Shown here: in pieces, positions 8,596 through 17,501 of the stretch
Numbering within the stretch: the first letter of the stretch is position 1
Layout: every line of letters starts with the position of its first letter
DNA from: Calothrix sp. NIES-2100
Lineage (GTDB): Bacteria; Cyanobacteriota; Cyanobacteriia; Cyanobacteriales; Nostocaceae
NCBI RefSeq assembly: GCF_002368195.1
Contig: NZ_AP018178.1
Coordinates: 4,684,721 to 4,748,720 of the forward strand
Length of the DNA: 64,000 bases
Direction: 5' to 3'
Position numbers and translations under genes: made by a program
Notes under the pieces: model-generated
Database searches by the model: none
Seen by the model: the letters and a program-made list of their open reading frames with translations, nothing else
Told to the model about the DNA's origin: nothing

Positions 8596-11500
8596 TTAGT
8601 TTGAAAGCACCACCTCAAAACTACTATTTTGAAAATTTAACTGCAACAAAAAATCTCTCGCCAACTGTTCTACGGTAGTGCTTTGACAATCAGCATAAAG
8701 ATGCAAACCCAATACTAAACGCGCCGTATTCTGCATTTTTTGAATACCTGTCCAAGGTCGTACAAAGATACCTAGTTGCTCAAGCTGAATAATTAAACTA
8801 ATGATGTAACCTTCTAAAATACCGCAGCATTTTTCTAGCTCACGAGCATCTTGATTACCCACCTTTAATATCAAGAATGTTTCTGTTTCTTGGTGTAACT
8901 CAATTGGCTTAAATAAAGCTGTCCACTTGTCCTGTCCAGCTAAAATTCGCCCAGTCAGTGTTGCGCCCCTAGCAAATTCATTTTGCACTATCTGTGCGGT
9001 AGAACGGGTGACATTACGAGCACTATTGTGACATGGTTCTATTGATGTGACTACAGGTAGCCAGTCTCTTGGTGATTGTACCTGATATTGTCTACCTACA
9101 TCTGTAAGTACAATCGCCTGTTGCCAATCATGATGGTGCAAAAGTTGGAAAAAATTAGCCAGTAATTTCTCTATGCTCGCTTCTGATTCTTTGTAAAATG
9201 TACAAAAAAAAGCGCAAAGCAAAGCCCAGGAAAAACCACCCAGGAAACCCCAAGCATTGCTGTAAATATCTCTGGCTTTAGCCCAGGCGCGTACTGCTCG
9301 CAATAGCTGCCGGAAGGTGTCTAGCGATACATATTTACCAACTACCTCTTCCATTAAATCTGCTTCCCAACAACCGATAATAGCTTTTAAGCTAATGGGG
9401 TCAAGGTTTTGCGGAGTTTTCCTCGCCAATTGGTAGTTTTCTGCCCTTGCGTAAAGTAAATCTAAGGATATTCCTTCTAATTGCAGGCGCAGTACTGGTA
9501 CTCGTGCATCTAATACTAGTTGAGTGTGGCACAATCCTTGCAACCGTTGCTGGACGCTAACTAGAAACGCTTCCCCAGATAAATAAGTCGGAATCAGACA
9601 CACAGCATCCAAATCGCTGTCGGGACTTTGTACGCCAAGACGCGCCGAACCTAATAAATGTAGTGATGGTTGAAAACCCAAACATTCTGCACAAGCTTGA
9701 GTCACCACTTCTAACACTGTGTCACGCTGTAATTGCTGTTCTGGAGTTAGTTCAGGTTCCAGTTGCTTAACTAACTCCCCCAATTCCGAACGATCCGCCG
9801 ACTCAATTCCCCCCTGTCCCTCCGAAGTTCTGATCGGAGGAAGCCTCGCAAGAGACTTCTCTCCTTGTCTCTCCGAAGTTCTGATCGGAGGAAGCCTCGC
9901 AAGAGACTTCTCTCCTTGTTCCCCGTTTTCCCCTCCTCCCAAATACACAATATGTTTCACCGCAAACGGCTCATCACCTCGACGGCTAATTAAGGCGATA
10001 GAGTCAACTCTAAAACTCACTGGATACCATTGCGGTAACTCAGCCAAGGCTGCTTCCGGACTGGGGAATTGTCCGACACTGAGGTGAGGTGTAAAACCTG
10101 CTTTTGTTTTGCTGCTTTGTTCGTTACATTGGGGAAACAGATTTTGAAGTACTGTTTGTAACTCATGCAATGCGTTTTCTGGCTGGACAACAGGACGCAA
10201 CCAAGCTGTAGAACTTTTGCGGTGTGTAAATGTTTGGAAGTCGGTTAATGTAATTTGAAATGGTTGTAGTTGAGCAAGTGCAGGCGCAATAATTTCTACC
10301 GCCTCGGCAAAATAAGATTCTGGCAGAAAACCGTAGAGTAAATTAATATGAGCCATCCAACGCTCAACTCTGGCATCATAACGCTGACGGATGGCTTGGA
10401 TAGCAGGTAAAACATTGTCTGGCGGAATCACAACTACAGCACTTTGATAAACTGGGCGGACTGTACTTAATGCGGAAGCTGGAAAAGACTTCGCAAATTT
10501 AAGAACTGCACGCAAACCAAAATGATCAGATGGATAAATTTTCCCTTCTGTAAGAGCTATCGGTTCACAAGCGAACAAGTCAATTGACTGCGCTTGCCAA
10601 TCATGATTTGGACTTCTTAGTAAAATGCGATCGAGCCTTACTGGTATTCCCTTTAAACTCATCAACGCGGCTAAGGAGTTGCGTTGCGGGTCAAATGTAT
10701 AACCTGCGGCATCTGGATGTAGTTGTTGCCAGATATCGACATATCCAGCACCCATTAATATCTCTTGTTGTTCGTTACCTCGGGTATTGAAATCACCAGC
10801 TATCAAGCTATTTCCTGGTAGCTTTTGCAGATATGCAACTATGGTAGCTAACTGATGCTGGCGTTTTTCTAGGGCATTTTGTGCGTAATCGCTGGTTAAA
10901 TGCACGACTGCAATGTGCAATAATTGACCATTAATTTCACAACTCCCTACTAATACCCGCTTGTGTCCAGAAAATTGATGCTCAACGAGTGTAAAAGGCA
11001 GACGCGACAATAATAAATTACCTAATGGTCGCACTGTTTCGGCTGTGCTGGATTCGGAGATGTAATAATTCCGTACCCAAGTTTGTGATAAAAGTAACTC
11101 TGCTAAAGCTGGGGTCGCTTCTTGAATAGCTATAATATCGGCGTTACATTGACGTAACTGCTCTATAATTGCTGGTAATCTTTTTTCAGTTGCGATTTTC
11201 TCTTTCTCGTAGAGGTCACAAAGCACGTTAAAACTAGCGATCTCCAAAGTTTCTAAATTGACAGATGCAGCTTTTTGTGTATCTAGTTGCCAACCTTGGA
11301 TATGGTATTTATAAATGGGTCGCGGAGTGAATATCGCTGTGCTATCTAATACAGTGACAACTTTCTCCCCGATATTTTCTCTAGTCTCGCTTTTCCAAGC
11401 CGCCGCAGGTAATTCTCCAGAGGAAATTAAATCTAAATGTTGTTCTCGATCCCAAACAACCATATCTCCACAACGGATATAGCGGATGCGATGCCAAGGA

Positions 11501-11739
11501 ATATCCCCATCTGTCGCCCATTGTGCCAGAGGTTTTTCTCGCATTCCTGTAGATGAAAGACGTTCTTGATAACCGACAACAAAAGCGCTGCTATCAAGAC
11601 GCACATCCCAGATAATGCGGTGGTAAACCTCGCGACTGGTTGCCATTTTTTTCTTGTCTGATTTTGACATCTTCCCTTTTTCTGTAATCAAACAATTGCG
11701 TGACGAAATCACACGAATAAGTAAGTTAACATTCGCCAC
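8596..11739 (-). CDS. Predicted RNA end-processing/repair protein: MJ1316 + EEP + 2H + nucleotidyltransferase
   Basis: This 1047-residue protein has four domains. (1) MJ1316/DUF504 at about 33-110 (YHRIIWDVRLDSSAFVVGY, IPWHRIRYIRCGDMVVWDR). (2) Endonuclease/exonuclease/phosphatase at about 165-415 (IASFNVLCDLYEK, IIAIQEATP, IAGDFNTRG, YPSDHFGLRAVL). (3) A 2H phosphoesterase/2'-5' ligase-like domain at about 440-610 (MAHINLLYGF, TPHLSVGQF). (4) A poly(A)-polymerase-type nucleotidyltransferase at about 670-1040 (LLGSARLGVQSPDSDLDAV). Such domains act on RNA ends, cyclic phosphates and CCA/poly(A) tails, so a cytoplasmic RNA repair role is likely (inference). Starts at 11739, 11670 (MSKSDKK) and 11646 (MATSREV) are possible; the later two fit the domain best. 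The linker before domain 4 carries two translated copies of a DNA repeat. Confidence 0.82.
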   Translation of the reverse strand: MANVNLLIRVISSRNCLITEKGKMSKSDKKKMATSREVYHRIIWDVRLDSSAFVVGYQERLSSTGMREKPLAQWATDGDIPWHRIRYIRCGDMVVWDREQHLDLISSGELPAAAWKSETRENIGEKVVTVLDSTAIFTPRPIYKYHIQGWQLDTQKAASVNLETLEIASFNVLCDLYEKEKIATEKRLPAIIEQLRQCNADIIAIQEATPALAELLLSQTWVRNYYISESSTAETVRPLGNLLLSRLPFTLVEHQFSGHKRVLVGSCEINGQLLHIAVVHLTSDYAQNALEKRQHQLATIVAYLQKLPGNSLIAGDFNTRGNEQQEILMGAGYVDIWQQLHPDAAGYTFDPQRNSLAALMSLKGIPVRLDRILLRSPNHDWQAQSIDLFACEPIALTEGKIYPSDHFGLRAVLKFAKSFPASALSTVRPVYQSAVVVIPPDNVLPAIQAIRQRYDARVERWMAHINLLYGFLPESYFAEAVEIIAPALAQLQPFQITLTDFQTFTHRKSSTAWLRPVVQPENALHELQTVLQNLFPQCNEQSSKTKAGFTPHLSVGQFPSPEAALAELPQWYPVSFRVDSIALISRRGDEPFAVKHIVYLGGGENGEQGEKSLARLPPIRTSERQGEKSLARLPPIRTSEGQGGIESADRSELGELVKQLEPELTPEQQLQRDTVLEVVTQACAECLGFQPSLHLLGSARLGVQSPDSDLDAVCLIPTYLSGEAFLVSVQQRLQGLCHTQLVLDARVPVLRLQLEGISLDLLYARAENYQLARKTPQNLDPISLKAIIGCWEADLMEEVVGKYVSLDTFRQLLRAVRAWAKARDIYSNAWGFLGGFSWALLCAFFCTFYKESEASIEKLLANFFQLLHHHDWQQAIVLTDVGRQYQVQSPRDWLPVVTSIEPCHNSARNVTRSTAQIVQNEFARGATLTGRILAGQDKWTALFKPIELHQETETFLILKVGNQDARELEKCCGILEGYIISLIIQLEQLGIFVRPWTGIQKMQNTARLVLGLHLYADCQSTTVEQLARDFLLQLNFQNSSFEVVLSN
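9817..9922. repeat. Two tandem ~51-bp repeat copies inside the RNA-repair gene
   Basis: Two nearly identical units, each with CTCCGAAGTTCTGATCGGAG (a hairpin with TCCGA/TCGGA arms) followed by GAAGCCTCGCAAGAGACTTC, stand head to tail. On the minus strand they are translated as two copies of GEKSLARLPPIRTSE in the linker between the 2H and nucleotidyltransferase domains. The copy length is a multiple of three, so the frame survives. This looks like an interspersed palindrome tolerated in a flexible linker. Confidence 0.75.
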
Positions 11740-11839
11740 TTGAACCGAATTTGATTGAGACGAGGGACTACATATGCTTTTACCGTAATTTGACCAATGT
11801 ATTACTTTTATAATACATTATACTTCACAAGTTGGGGCA

Positions 11840-12073
11840 ATGCCTTTTAAATCCTCGTGCTTGGTAGTTTACCAGTGCATGAGATCCATCCAAACTGTAA
11901 GTATGCACCCAGACTCGTTTTGCTCCCATCTCCCAGGCTCGTTGTACTCTTCTCTGGATCCCATCTCTAGCCGTCAAGTAGAAGAACTCTGCTTAGAACT
12001 CAAGGAGCAGTACACCATCATTACTCCCCATCCCATCTTAGGACATCAATATCCCGTTGGAAATCGCCCATAG
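11840..12073 (+). pseudogene. pstB (phosphate ABC transporter ATPase) fragment
   Basis: Residues ~37-60 of this frame read YSSLDPISSRQVEELCLELKEQYTII. This matches the segment just after the Walker B region of PstB, whose usual form is SALDPISTRQVEELCLELK followed by a switch histidine motif. Neither Walker A, the signature motif nor the H-loop is present, and the sequence diverges right after YTII. It is an internal relic of about 30 codons (near 11935-12030), not a working gene. No other pst gene is visible nearby. Confidence 0.6.
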
Positions 12074-12113
12074 AAGACTGACGCTTATTTATGACTCAGA
12101 TAATTGCGCTTAA

Positions 12114-12290
12114 ATGATGAAAGGAAATTCGCGATCGCGAATCCATCAGATCAGGACTAAATTGATGTCAGACTCATCTACCAAAAGATATGTTGCCACC
12201 TATACCCGTATGGAAGATGGTACACAAGAAGATTATCTGCTGTTGCAGGAACATAATCAGCCTTTGTTGAATAACGTTGCCGATCGCGCA
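12114..12290 (+). pseudogene. N-terminal remnant of an HD-domain phosphohydrolase-like gene
   Basis: The frame from about ATG 12162 reads YVATYTRMEDGTQEDYLLL followed by NVADRALAL. This resembles the start of HD-domain phosphohydrolases (RMEDGTKEDYELL...LPDRVLA), but the HD metal-binding region never follows. After about 12290 the sequence no longer resembles the family on this strand. Assignment is from remembered similarity only. It neighbours the pstB fragment, so this stretch looks like a gene graveyard. Confidence 0.4.
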
Positions 12291-12551
12291 TTAGCACTAC
12301 CAGTTGTGCCCAGTCGGATGCACAACCCTTTCATCAGCGCGATCGCTTTAGCCAACGTTGTATCAATTGCGTTATCCCAATTTGGCTGTTGTTTGATTAA
12401 TCCCAGACGAGTCAGTAATTGGGACTGCTTGATCAGTTCTTGGCGATACTCATCATTTGGTGCTTCAAATATGATATTCCGACGACCTAAAGTTGAAGCT
12501 GCGCTTCCAGTTACGGCGGTATTGCTGATCTCAGCCCCAGCGATACCCATT
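12257..12551 (-). CDS. Unrecognised short minus-strand ORF, possibly a fragment
   Basis: From an internal ATG at 12551 the minus strand encodes about 98 residues (MGIAGAEISNTAVTGSAAST, then RQELIKQSQLLTRLGLIKQQ and AKAIALMKGLCIR). The composition is protein-like and helical in the middle. I do not recognise the family, and no good ribosome-binding site precedes the ATG. It lies antisense to a plus-strand frame with worse composition. It could be a C-terminal relic of a larger gene. Confidence 0.3.
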
Positions 12552-12622
12552 TTTACGTCTGAGGATATAAGTTTATTTAATTTTGAGATATTAAATTTAA
12601 AGACTAATTCAAATAAAAACTT

Positions 12623-12853
12623 ATGGCAACTGAGCAAGAACTTCAATCTCTTTTTAATACCTTGGATATTGATCAAGATGGCAAAATCTCCATTAATGAG
12701 CTTTTTTTAAGCCCTGGTTTAAGTGCAATCATCTCGGCTGAAACAGGTGTCAGTAGCCCCCAGGAATTGCTAGCTATGCATGGAGATAAAGACGGTAGTA
12801 TCTCCTTTGAAGAGTTAAAGGAAGTAGTTAAGAAAGCAAGTAATTTAACTTAG
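12623..12853 (+). CDS. EF-hand calcium-binding protein
   Basis: This 76-residue acidic protein has two canonical EF-hand loops: DIDQDGKISINE at about 15-26 and HGDKDGSISFEE at about 53-64, each in a helix-loop-helix setting. It is cytoplasmic, with no signal peptide. It belongs to the small calmodulin-like EF-hand proteins common in filamentous cyanobacteria, probably calcium sensors or buffers. It is short but complete, from ATG 12623 to TAA, and has no operon partner. Confidence 0.88.
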   Translation: MATEQELQSLFNTLDIDQDGKISINELFLSPGLSAIISAETGVSSPQELLAMHGDKDGSISFEELKEVVKKASNLT

Positions 12854-13939
12854 CAGTTAAAAACCCAATACCCAAAATCCCTCTCTAGCCCACGCTTTGA
12901 GGGATTTGCAATTTCTAGGTCATTGGTGGCTCGCTAGCTCCAATGGATAACCCTGGAGGGGAAAGGCTGGCTTTTTGCGATTGTGGAAGGGAAGAAGCAA
13001 CAAGCGATCGCCCCTCATCACTTAAGTGGGGTTAATTTTACGATTGGGGGATAGGGAAATATCAGAATTTTAATTAGGAAGTTTTGTACAATATTTAAAA
13101 ACTTAATAGCTGAGTTCTGATTTGATATTAAACAAATTATTTTATTTAGTAAGAGTTGCGACAGCTTTTAATTATAAACCATACAGAAGATAGCAATATT
13201 TTTTCTATCTTCCATATCCATGAATTAAGTTTAAATTGAATTTCAAGAAAATAAGATGATAGCTAAATTGTAAGTAAATTTAACTACCCTAAACGAGTAA
13301 ATTTAATGGTATTAGAAAATTATGATCGCATACATATTAGCTAAAAGCAATATGTTTTTCCATTGAAGTAATGCTAGAGAAAAGATTAATAGACAGCATA
13401 AAAATTTGATAATTTATTTATCCAATTCAAATCATATATTGGGTGAACCTACAAATGTTGATTAATCTTTATAACCTGAGACTTGCCTGTTTCATTAGTG
13501 GGAGAATGCGATCGCCAAAAAATTCCAGGTCTGGCTTAAAGTCATAAAAGCTCAACTGCATGGCGATCGCAAAACAAATTATCTCAAATACAACTGGCGA
13601 TCGCAATTCTCAAAAACTAAATCACCAACGTTGATTGGGTGTAAAATATTAAGCTAATGCGCGTCTAAATTGCATAAATACTAATAAGGGCTGTTAACTG
13701 TTGACTGTCAACGGTTAACAGATCTGACGATGGATTGTGTAACTTAAAAGCAGAATAGCTTACTATAGGGGCTAGCTCGCCGTTGATATTTTGGTCTATT
13801 CAAAATCAGCGAACAGACAGGATTCAGCAACGCCAAAATTGAAATGCCAAACTCAATATAATACTATACCCACATTTTTTCAAACCACAGACATACGCAT
13901 ATAAACACAGATGAATCTCATAATTATCTGTATTCAGAT
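12854..13939. other. 1.1-kb intergenic region
   Basis: No gene can be supported. Several HIP1 sites, a palindromic GTTAACTGTTGACTGTCAACGGTTAAC-type repeat near 13690-13722, and a solitary copy of the element terminus GATTCAGCAACGCC (13821-13834), also found at 37848-37861, are visible. The rest is A/T-rich without structure I can name. It should contain the promoter of the downstream M24/galK operon. Confidence 0.5.
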
Positions 13940-15070
13940 GTGGTAACTAAGTTTTGTATGAACGAGGAAGTTTCCCAAAAGCTAGAGTTAATCAGGCAAA
14001 CCTTGCGCAAAACCAAAGTGCAAGGTGTGCGTTTGCGTGGTACAGACTGGTTTGCTTGGGCAACGGCTGGCGCTTCTAATACCGTGCTGCTGACTGCTGA
14101 AACTGGCGTAGCAGAAGTATTAGTAACTACTGAAGATGCTTGGATATTGACGGATGAAATTGAAGCGCAGCGTCTTCAGGATGAAGAACTGCCTGCTAAT
14201 TTTCAGGTGCATATCAACCCTTGGGCTGATGCTGCTGTCCGTGAGTCTTTTGTTCGTGATGTGACTGGTGGAGGAATAACAACTAGCGATGTCTGCGACA
14301 ACGCGAAGCGCGAACGCCCCATCTTTAATTTAGAACAGCCGTTACCCCCAAGTCTACAAAATCATAAACGGGTAATGATGTCAAGTGAATTAGAGCGATA
14401 TCGCCAAGTTGGGCAAAAAGCTAGCCTTGCAATGACAGAGGTACTCAAAGCCGCCAAGCCAACTTGGACAGAATATCAATTAGCGGGTGCGGGTGCAGAG
14501 GCATTATGGGCAAAAGGGTTGCATCCAGCGCTGACACTGGTAGCAGGTGAAAGGCGTTTACCGCTATACCGTCATGCTACCCCCACTAGAGAACAGATTG
14601 GAAGGCAAGCGATGTTGGTGTTTTGCGCTAGAGGTTACGGTTTGTATGCAAATCTGACTCGATTTGTTTGTTTTGGTGAGCTTTCAGGCGAGCAGGCCGA
14701 ATTGCATCGTCATGTGCGCGAAATAGAAGCAGTAGTTTTGAATTTGTGCCAACCCGGAACCACACTCGACACAGCTTATCACGCCCTAGCTCAGGCTTAT
14801 GAACAACATGGATTTCCCCATGCCATCCGCGAACATCACCAGGGAGGAACAACTGGATATTTAGCGCGAGAAATCGTCGCCAATCCAACTACGACTGATA
14901 CTTTGGCAGAAGGCATTGCTGTTGCTTGGAATCCCAGTTTACCAGGGGCAAAAGTTGAAGATACTTTTGTAATTCTCCAGGATGGAAAGTTAGAAAATCT
15001 GACTTTTGATGCCAATTTTCCTAATGTTGAGGTAGAAGGAAGGTTACGCCCTGTACCTTTGTACAATTAA
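13940..15070 (+). CDS. M24 (aminopeptidase P/creatinase fold) protein, probably without metal ligands
   Basis: This 376-residue protein (probable start ATG 13958, MNEEVSQKLELIR; a GTG at 13940 is possible) has a creatinase N-domain and a C-terminal pita-bread domain. A His (AIREHHQGG) and a Glu (AKVEDTFVI) are recognisable at metal-ligand positions. The usual two Asp ligands seem replaced (VFCARGYGLYANLTRF where active enzymes have D...SDLTR), so catalysis is doubtful. Residues ~113-125 (SDVCDNAKRERP) derive from an interspersed palindromic repeat in frame. The stop lies 5 nt before galK, so the two are probably cotranscribed. The link to galactose metabolism is unknown. Confidence 0.75.
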   Translation: MVTKFCMNEEVSQKLELIRQTLRKTKVQGVRLRGTDWFAWATAGASNTVLLTAETGVAEVLVTTEDAWILTDEIEAQRLQDEELPANFQVHINPWADAAVRESFVRDVTGGGITTSDVCDNAKRERPIFNLEQPLPPSLQNHKRVMMSSELERYRQVGQKASLAMTEVLKAAKPTWTEYQLAGAGAEALWAKGLHPALTLVAGERRLPLYRHATPTREQIGRQAMLVFCARGYGLYANLTRFVCFGELSGEQAELHRHVREIEAVVLNLCQPGTTLDTAYHALAQAYEQHGFPHAIREHHQGGTTGYLAREIVANPTTTDTLAEGIAVAWNPSLPGAKVEDTFVILQDGKLENLTFDANFPNVEVEGRLRPVPLYN

Positions 15071-15075
15071 AAATT

Positions 15076-16158
15076 ATGGATTTTCAACAAATATTCGGTA
15101 AACCACCGGAAACTCAAGCCAGTGCGCCAGGAAGAGTGAATTTACTAGGCGAACATACTGACTATAACGATGGCTTCGTTCTGCCAACTGCGATTCCTCA
15201 ATCCACGAAGGTACAGCTAGGTTTGAGTAGCGATAGCCAGCATCACTTTTACTCGGAAAATCTCAACGAGCAAGTCAGCATTTTAGATATCAATCATACC
15301 CCGTCTGGATTTGCCAGTTATATTTTTGGCTGTATTCAGGTTTTACAAACAGCAGGATACACAATACCATCGCTTTGTGTGTACGTTAAATCATCGGTTC
15401 CTATGGGTTCGGGTTTGTCTAGTAGCGCAGCTTTAGAAGTAGCAACACTTCGAGCAGTACGCCAACTTCTGAACCTTCCCATAGATGATGTTGAAATCGC
15501 CCAATTCGCCCAGCAAGCAGAAATTCATTATGCTGGCGTGCAGTGCGGCATTATGGATCAAATGGCTTCTAGCTTGGCTGATACTGAACATATCTTGTTT
15601 TTAGATACTCGGACTTTAGAACGTCGCGTAATGCCTTTGCCTGAGAAAGCAGAGATTTTGGTTATTGATAGCGGTGTACCCCGTACCCTTGCAAGTAGTG
15701 GCTATAACCAGCGACGGGCTGAGTGTGAAGACGCGGCGCGATCGCTAGGAGTTAAAGCACTACGAGATATTACTGATGTTGAAGTAACAGAAAAACTACC
15801 TGAACCTCTACACCGTCGCGCCCGTCATGTGGTTACAGAAAATAACCGCGTCTTGGAAGTATTGCAGGGAGTATCATCTGTGCGCTTTGGTGAATTGATG
15901 AACGCATCCCACGCCAGTTTGCGAGATGATTATGAAGTCTCCGTACCGGCGCTGGATATTTTAGTAGAACTGTTGCAAAAAACTCCGGGAGTATTTGGTG
16001 CAAGATTGACAGGTGCTGGTTTTGGCGGTGCAAGTGTCGCTTTGGTTGCGGTTGGTGAAGCTAGAAGTATTGCAACTCATGTTCTTGAACAATACAAGCA
16101 AGCAGGTTATAACGGACAAATTTTGGTTCCTTCCTTGGAGTTAAGTGATGCAGCCTAA
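15076..16158 (+). CDS. galK: Galactokinase
   Basis: This 360-residue GHMP kinase phosphorylates galactose to galactose-1-phosphate in the Leloir pathway. The galactose-binding signature SAPGRVNLLGEHTDYNDGF is at about residues 15-33, the ATP-binding GHMP motif PMGSGLSSSAALE at about 107-119, and the C-terminal motif ARLTGAGFGGASVALV near 310-325. Length is slightly below bacterial homologues (about 380). It follows the M24 gene by 5 nt. galT and a GH2 glycosidase are 2 kb away on the other strand, separated by an insertion element. A downstream cupin ORF overlapped its stop before being disrupted. Confidence 0.95.
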   Translation: MDFQQIFGKPPETQASAPGRVNLLGEHTDYNDGFVLPTAIPQSTKVQLGLSSDSQHHFYSENLNEQVSILDINHTPSGFASYIFGCIQVLQTAGYTIPSLCVYVKSSVPMGSGLSSSAALEVATLRAVRQLLNLPIDDVEIAQFAQQAEIHYAGVQCGIMDQMASSLADTEHILFLDTRTLERRVMPLPEKAEILVIDSGVPRTLASSGYNQRRAECEDAARSLGVKALRDITDVEVTEKLPEPLHRRARHVVTENNRVLEVLQGVSSVRFGELMNASHASLRDDYEVSVPALDILVELLQKTPGVFGARLTGAGFGGASVALVAVGEARSIATHVLEQYKQAGYNGQILVPSLELSDAA

Positions 16159-16259
16159 AGTTGTTTATGGAAACGCAGGCGTTGAAGGTGTTAATCGTTG
16201 GGGATGGTTCATGGGTCATTTTATCACCCCTGAAGACGATCCACGTTCTACGGAAATGC
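16148..16259 (+). pseudogene. Cupin-like gene truncated by the insertion element
   Basis: ATG 16148 overlaps the galK stop by 11 nt and opens a frame reading VVYGNAGVEGVNRWGWFMGH then FITPEDDPRST. This resembles the N-terminus of cyanobacterial cupin proteins, where EVKWG would follow. After 16259 the frame enters the insertion-sequence end and stops at 16312. Only about 37 native codons remain. The overlap with galK suggests that it was the third gene of the M24-galK operon. The family call is from memory and is moderate. Confidence 0.5.
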
Positions 16260-17334
16260 GGCTTTGTTGCATGAAACAAAAAAAGACACACCTTGACTTG
16301 ATAGAGGTGTAATTTAATGTTCAAGTTTGTAGCTATCGGGTTTGCCCAACTGGATCATGCGATTAAGGGCAGCACATTGCAAGAATAATTCAACAGCTTG
16401 ATTGTCAAAAAAGCGTCGTCTTAACTTGCCCCCAAAAATGATTTTGAGACGAAACATAGCCGTTTCAGACAGCGAACGTCGATGATACCCGCTTTCTTGT
16501 TTCCATTGCTTGCGTCCAACTTGACGACATGCTCGGAGATTTTCATCTCTGGGATGAGGAGGTGCTTTACAGTTACCATGTTGCTGAATCTTAGCATTGG
16601 AGCGAGGCGGAATAGTTGCTTTAGCACCCCGCGAGGCGATCGCGTCGTAACAGTCAAATGTGTCATAGCCGCCATCACCAGATAGTTGATCTATAGGATG
16701 CTCAATCTGCTCCAACAAGTCGGTTAATACCTCACAATCAGCAACATCATTAGTAGTAACTACTGCAGCCAAAATCTCACCAGTTCCCTCATCAACTCCT
16801 AGATGCAACTTGCGCCATGTCCGTCGTTTAGCAGACCCATGAGTACGGACTTTCCACTCTCCTTCGCCATAGACTTTTACCCCAGTTGAATCCACGACGA
16901 CATGAACAGCCTTTTCTTTTGGAACTATCGGCAGTTCTACCGACAACTTGCTTAAACGACGGGATCAGGTGGAGTGATCTGGCACTTTTAACTCAATTCC
17001 CATTAGGGTAAACAATGATTCCAAAAATCCTTCCGCTTGCCTTCCTGCTAAGTGAAATATGGATTGTATGGTTCCCATCGTAGCGATCGCCACATCACTG
17101 TAATAATTGGAGGCTCCCTTACGTCCTGTCTTCTGTTGGTTAAGCCATTGTTCAATTACTTCCTCACTCACCCAGAAACTCAGACTGCCTCGTTGCTTGA
17201 GCGCTGCATCGTACTCTTTCCAATTGCGAACTCGGTAGTTGGCTTTGGCTTTAGTCTTCATCTTCAAACTAGGAGTGAAAAGGAAACAGGTGATAGATCA
17301 AATTTACCATTCTCCCTATTCGTGCAACAACGCC
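16260..17334. mobile_element. IS5-family (IS903-group-like) insertion sequence, defective
   Basis: The element is bounded by imperfect terminal inverted repeats: GGCTTTGTTGCA at 16260-16271 and TGCAACAACGCC at 17323-17334. The start GGCTTTGTTG is that of IS903-group elements. It contains one transposase gene on the minus strand broken by a TGA. The 9 bp flanking each end (CGGAAATGC and GTTTCAATT) do not match, so there is no target duplication. The left flank is a cupin gene and the right flank is psaB. An IS-mediated deletion or rearrangement after insertion is the simplest reading. Length is about 1075 bp. Confidence 0.8.
16314..17267 (-). pseudogene. IS5/IS903-type DDE transposase with an in-frame stop
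   Basis: Translation starts at ATG 17267 (YRVRNWKEYDAALKQRGSLS) and stops at TGA 16967-16965 after VPDHST. The same frame then continues SRRLSKLSVELPI to the end at 16314, so one nonsense codon separates a 100-residue N-terminal piece from the catalytic part. DDE residues are visible: D in VVDSTGVKVYG, D in SGDGGYDT and E in SLSETAMFRLK. Family members run the motif VPDHSTLSRR uninterrupted. Without readthrough the element cannot move by itself. Confidence 0.85.
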
Positions 17335-17490
17335 GTTTCAATTAACTCTTGCCAGTACCCACGCCAGCTAATCAGGAACATGAAACCGGTTGCCCAAACT
17401 AGGTATCCAAAGAGGAACATCCAAGCCCAAACAGACAAATTACTTGTGCCATAGGGGTTGTAACCGTTAATTAACTGAGCAGAGTTAGTT
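17335..17490 (-). pseudogene. psaB: Internal fragment of psaB (photosystem I core)
   Basis: The minus strand reads NSAQLINGYNPYG, then LSVWAWMFLFGYLVWATGF and MFLISWRGYWQELIE. This is a highly conserved internal PsaB segment of about 50 residues, roughly two-thirds into the protein. It is cut by the IS end at 17334 on one side. On the other side similarity stops just before NSAQ and the frame meets the TAA of the next ORF in the same phase. It cannot be functional. The intact psaB must lie elsewhere, so this is a relic of a duplicate or transferred copy. Confidence 0.85.
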
Positions 17491-17501
17491 AGGTGAGTTA
17501 C

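Noticed and set aside
9719..10087. 122-codon plus-strand ORF rich in Cys/Ser
   Set aside because: Antisense shadow of the RNA-repair gene, created by the repeat inside it.
12291..12710. Continuation of the plus-strand HD-like frame
   Set aside because: After about 12290 the sequence is unlike the family, rich in Ile/Leu/Phe/Asn from A/T-rich DNA, and overlaps the EF-hand gene start.
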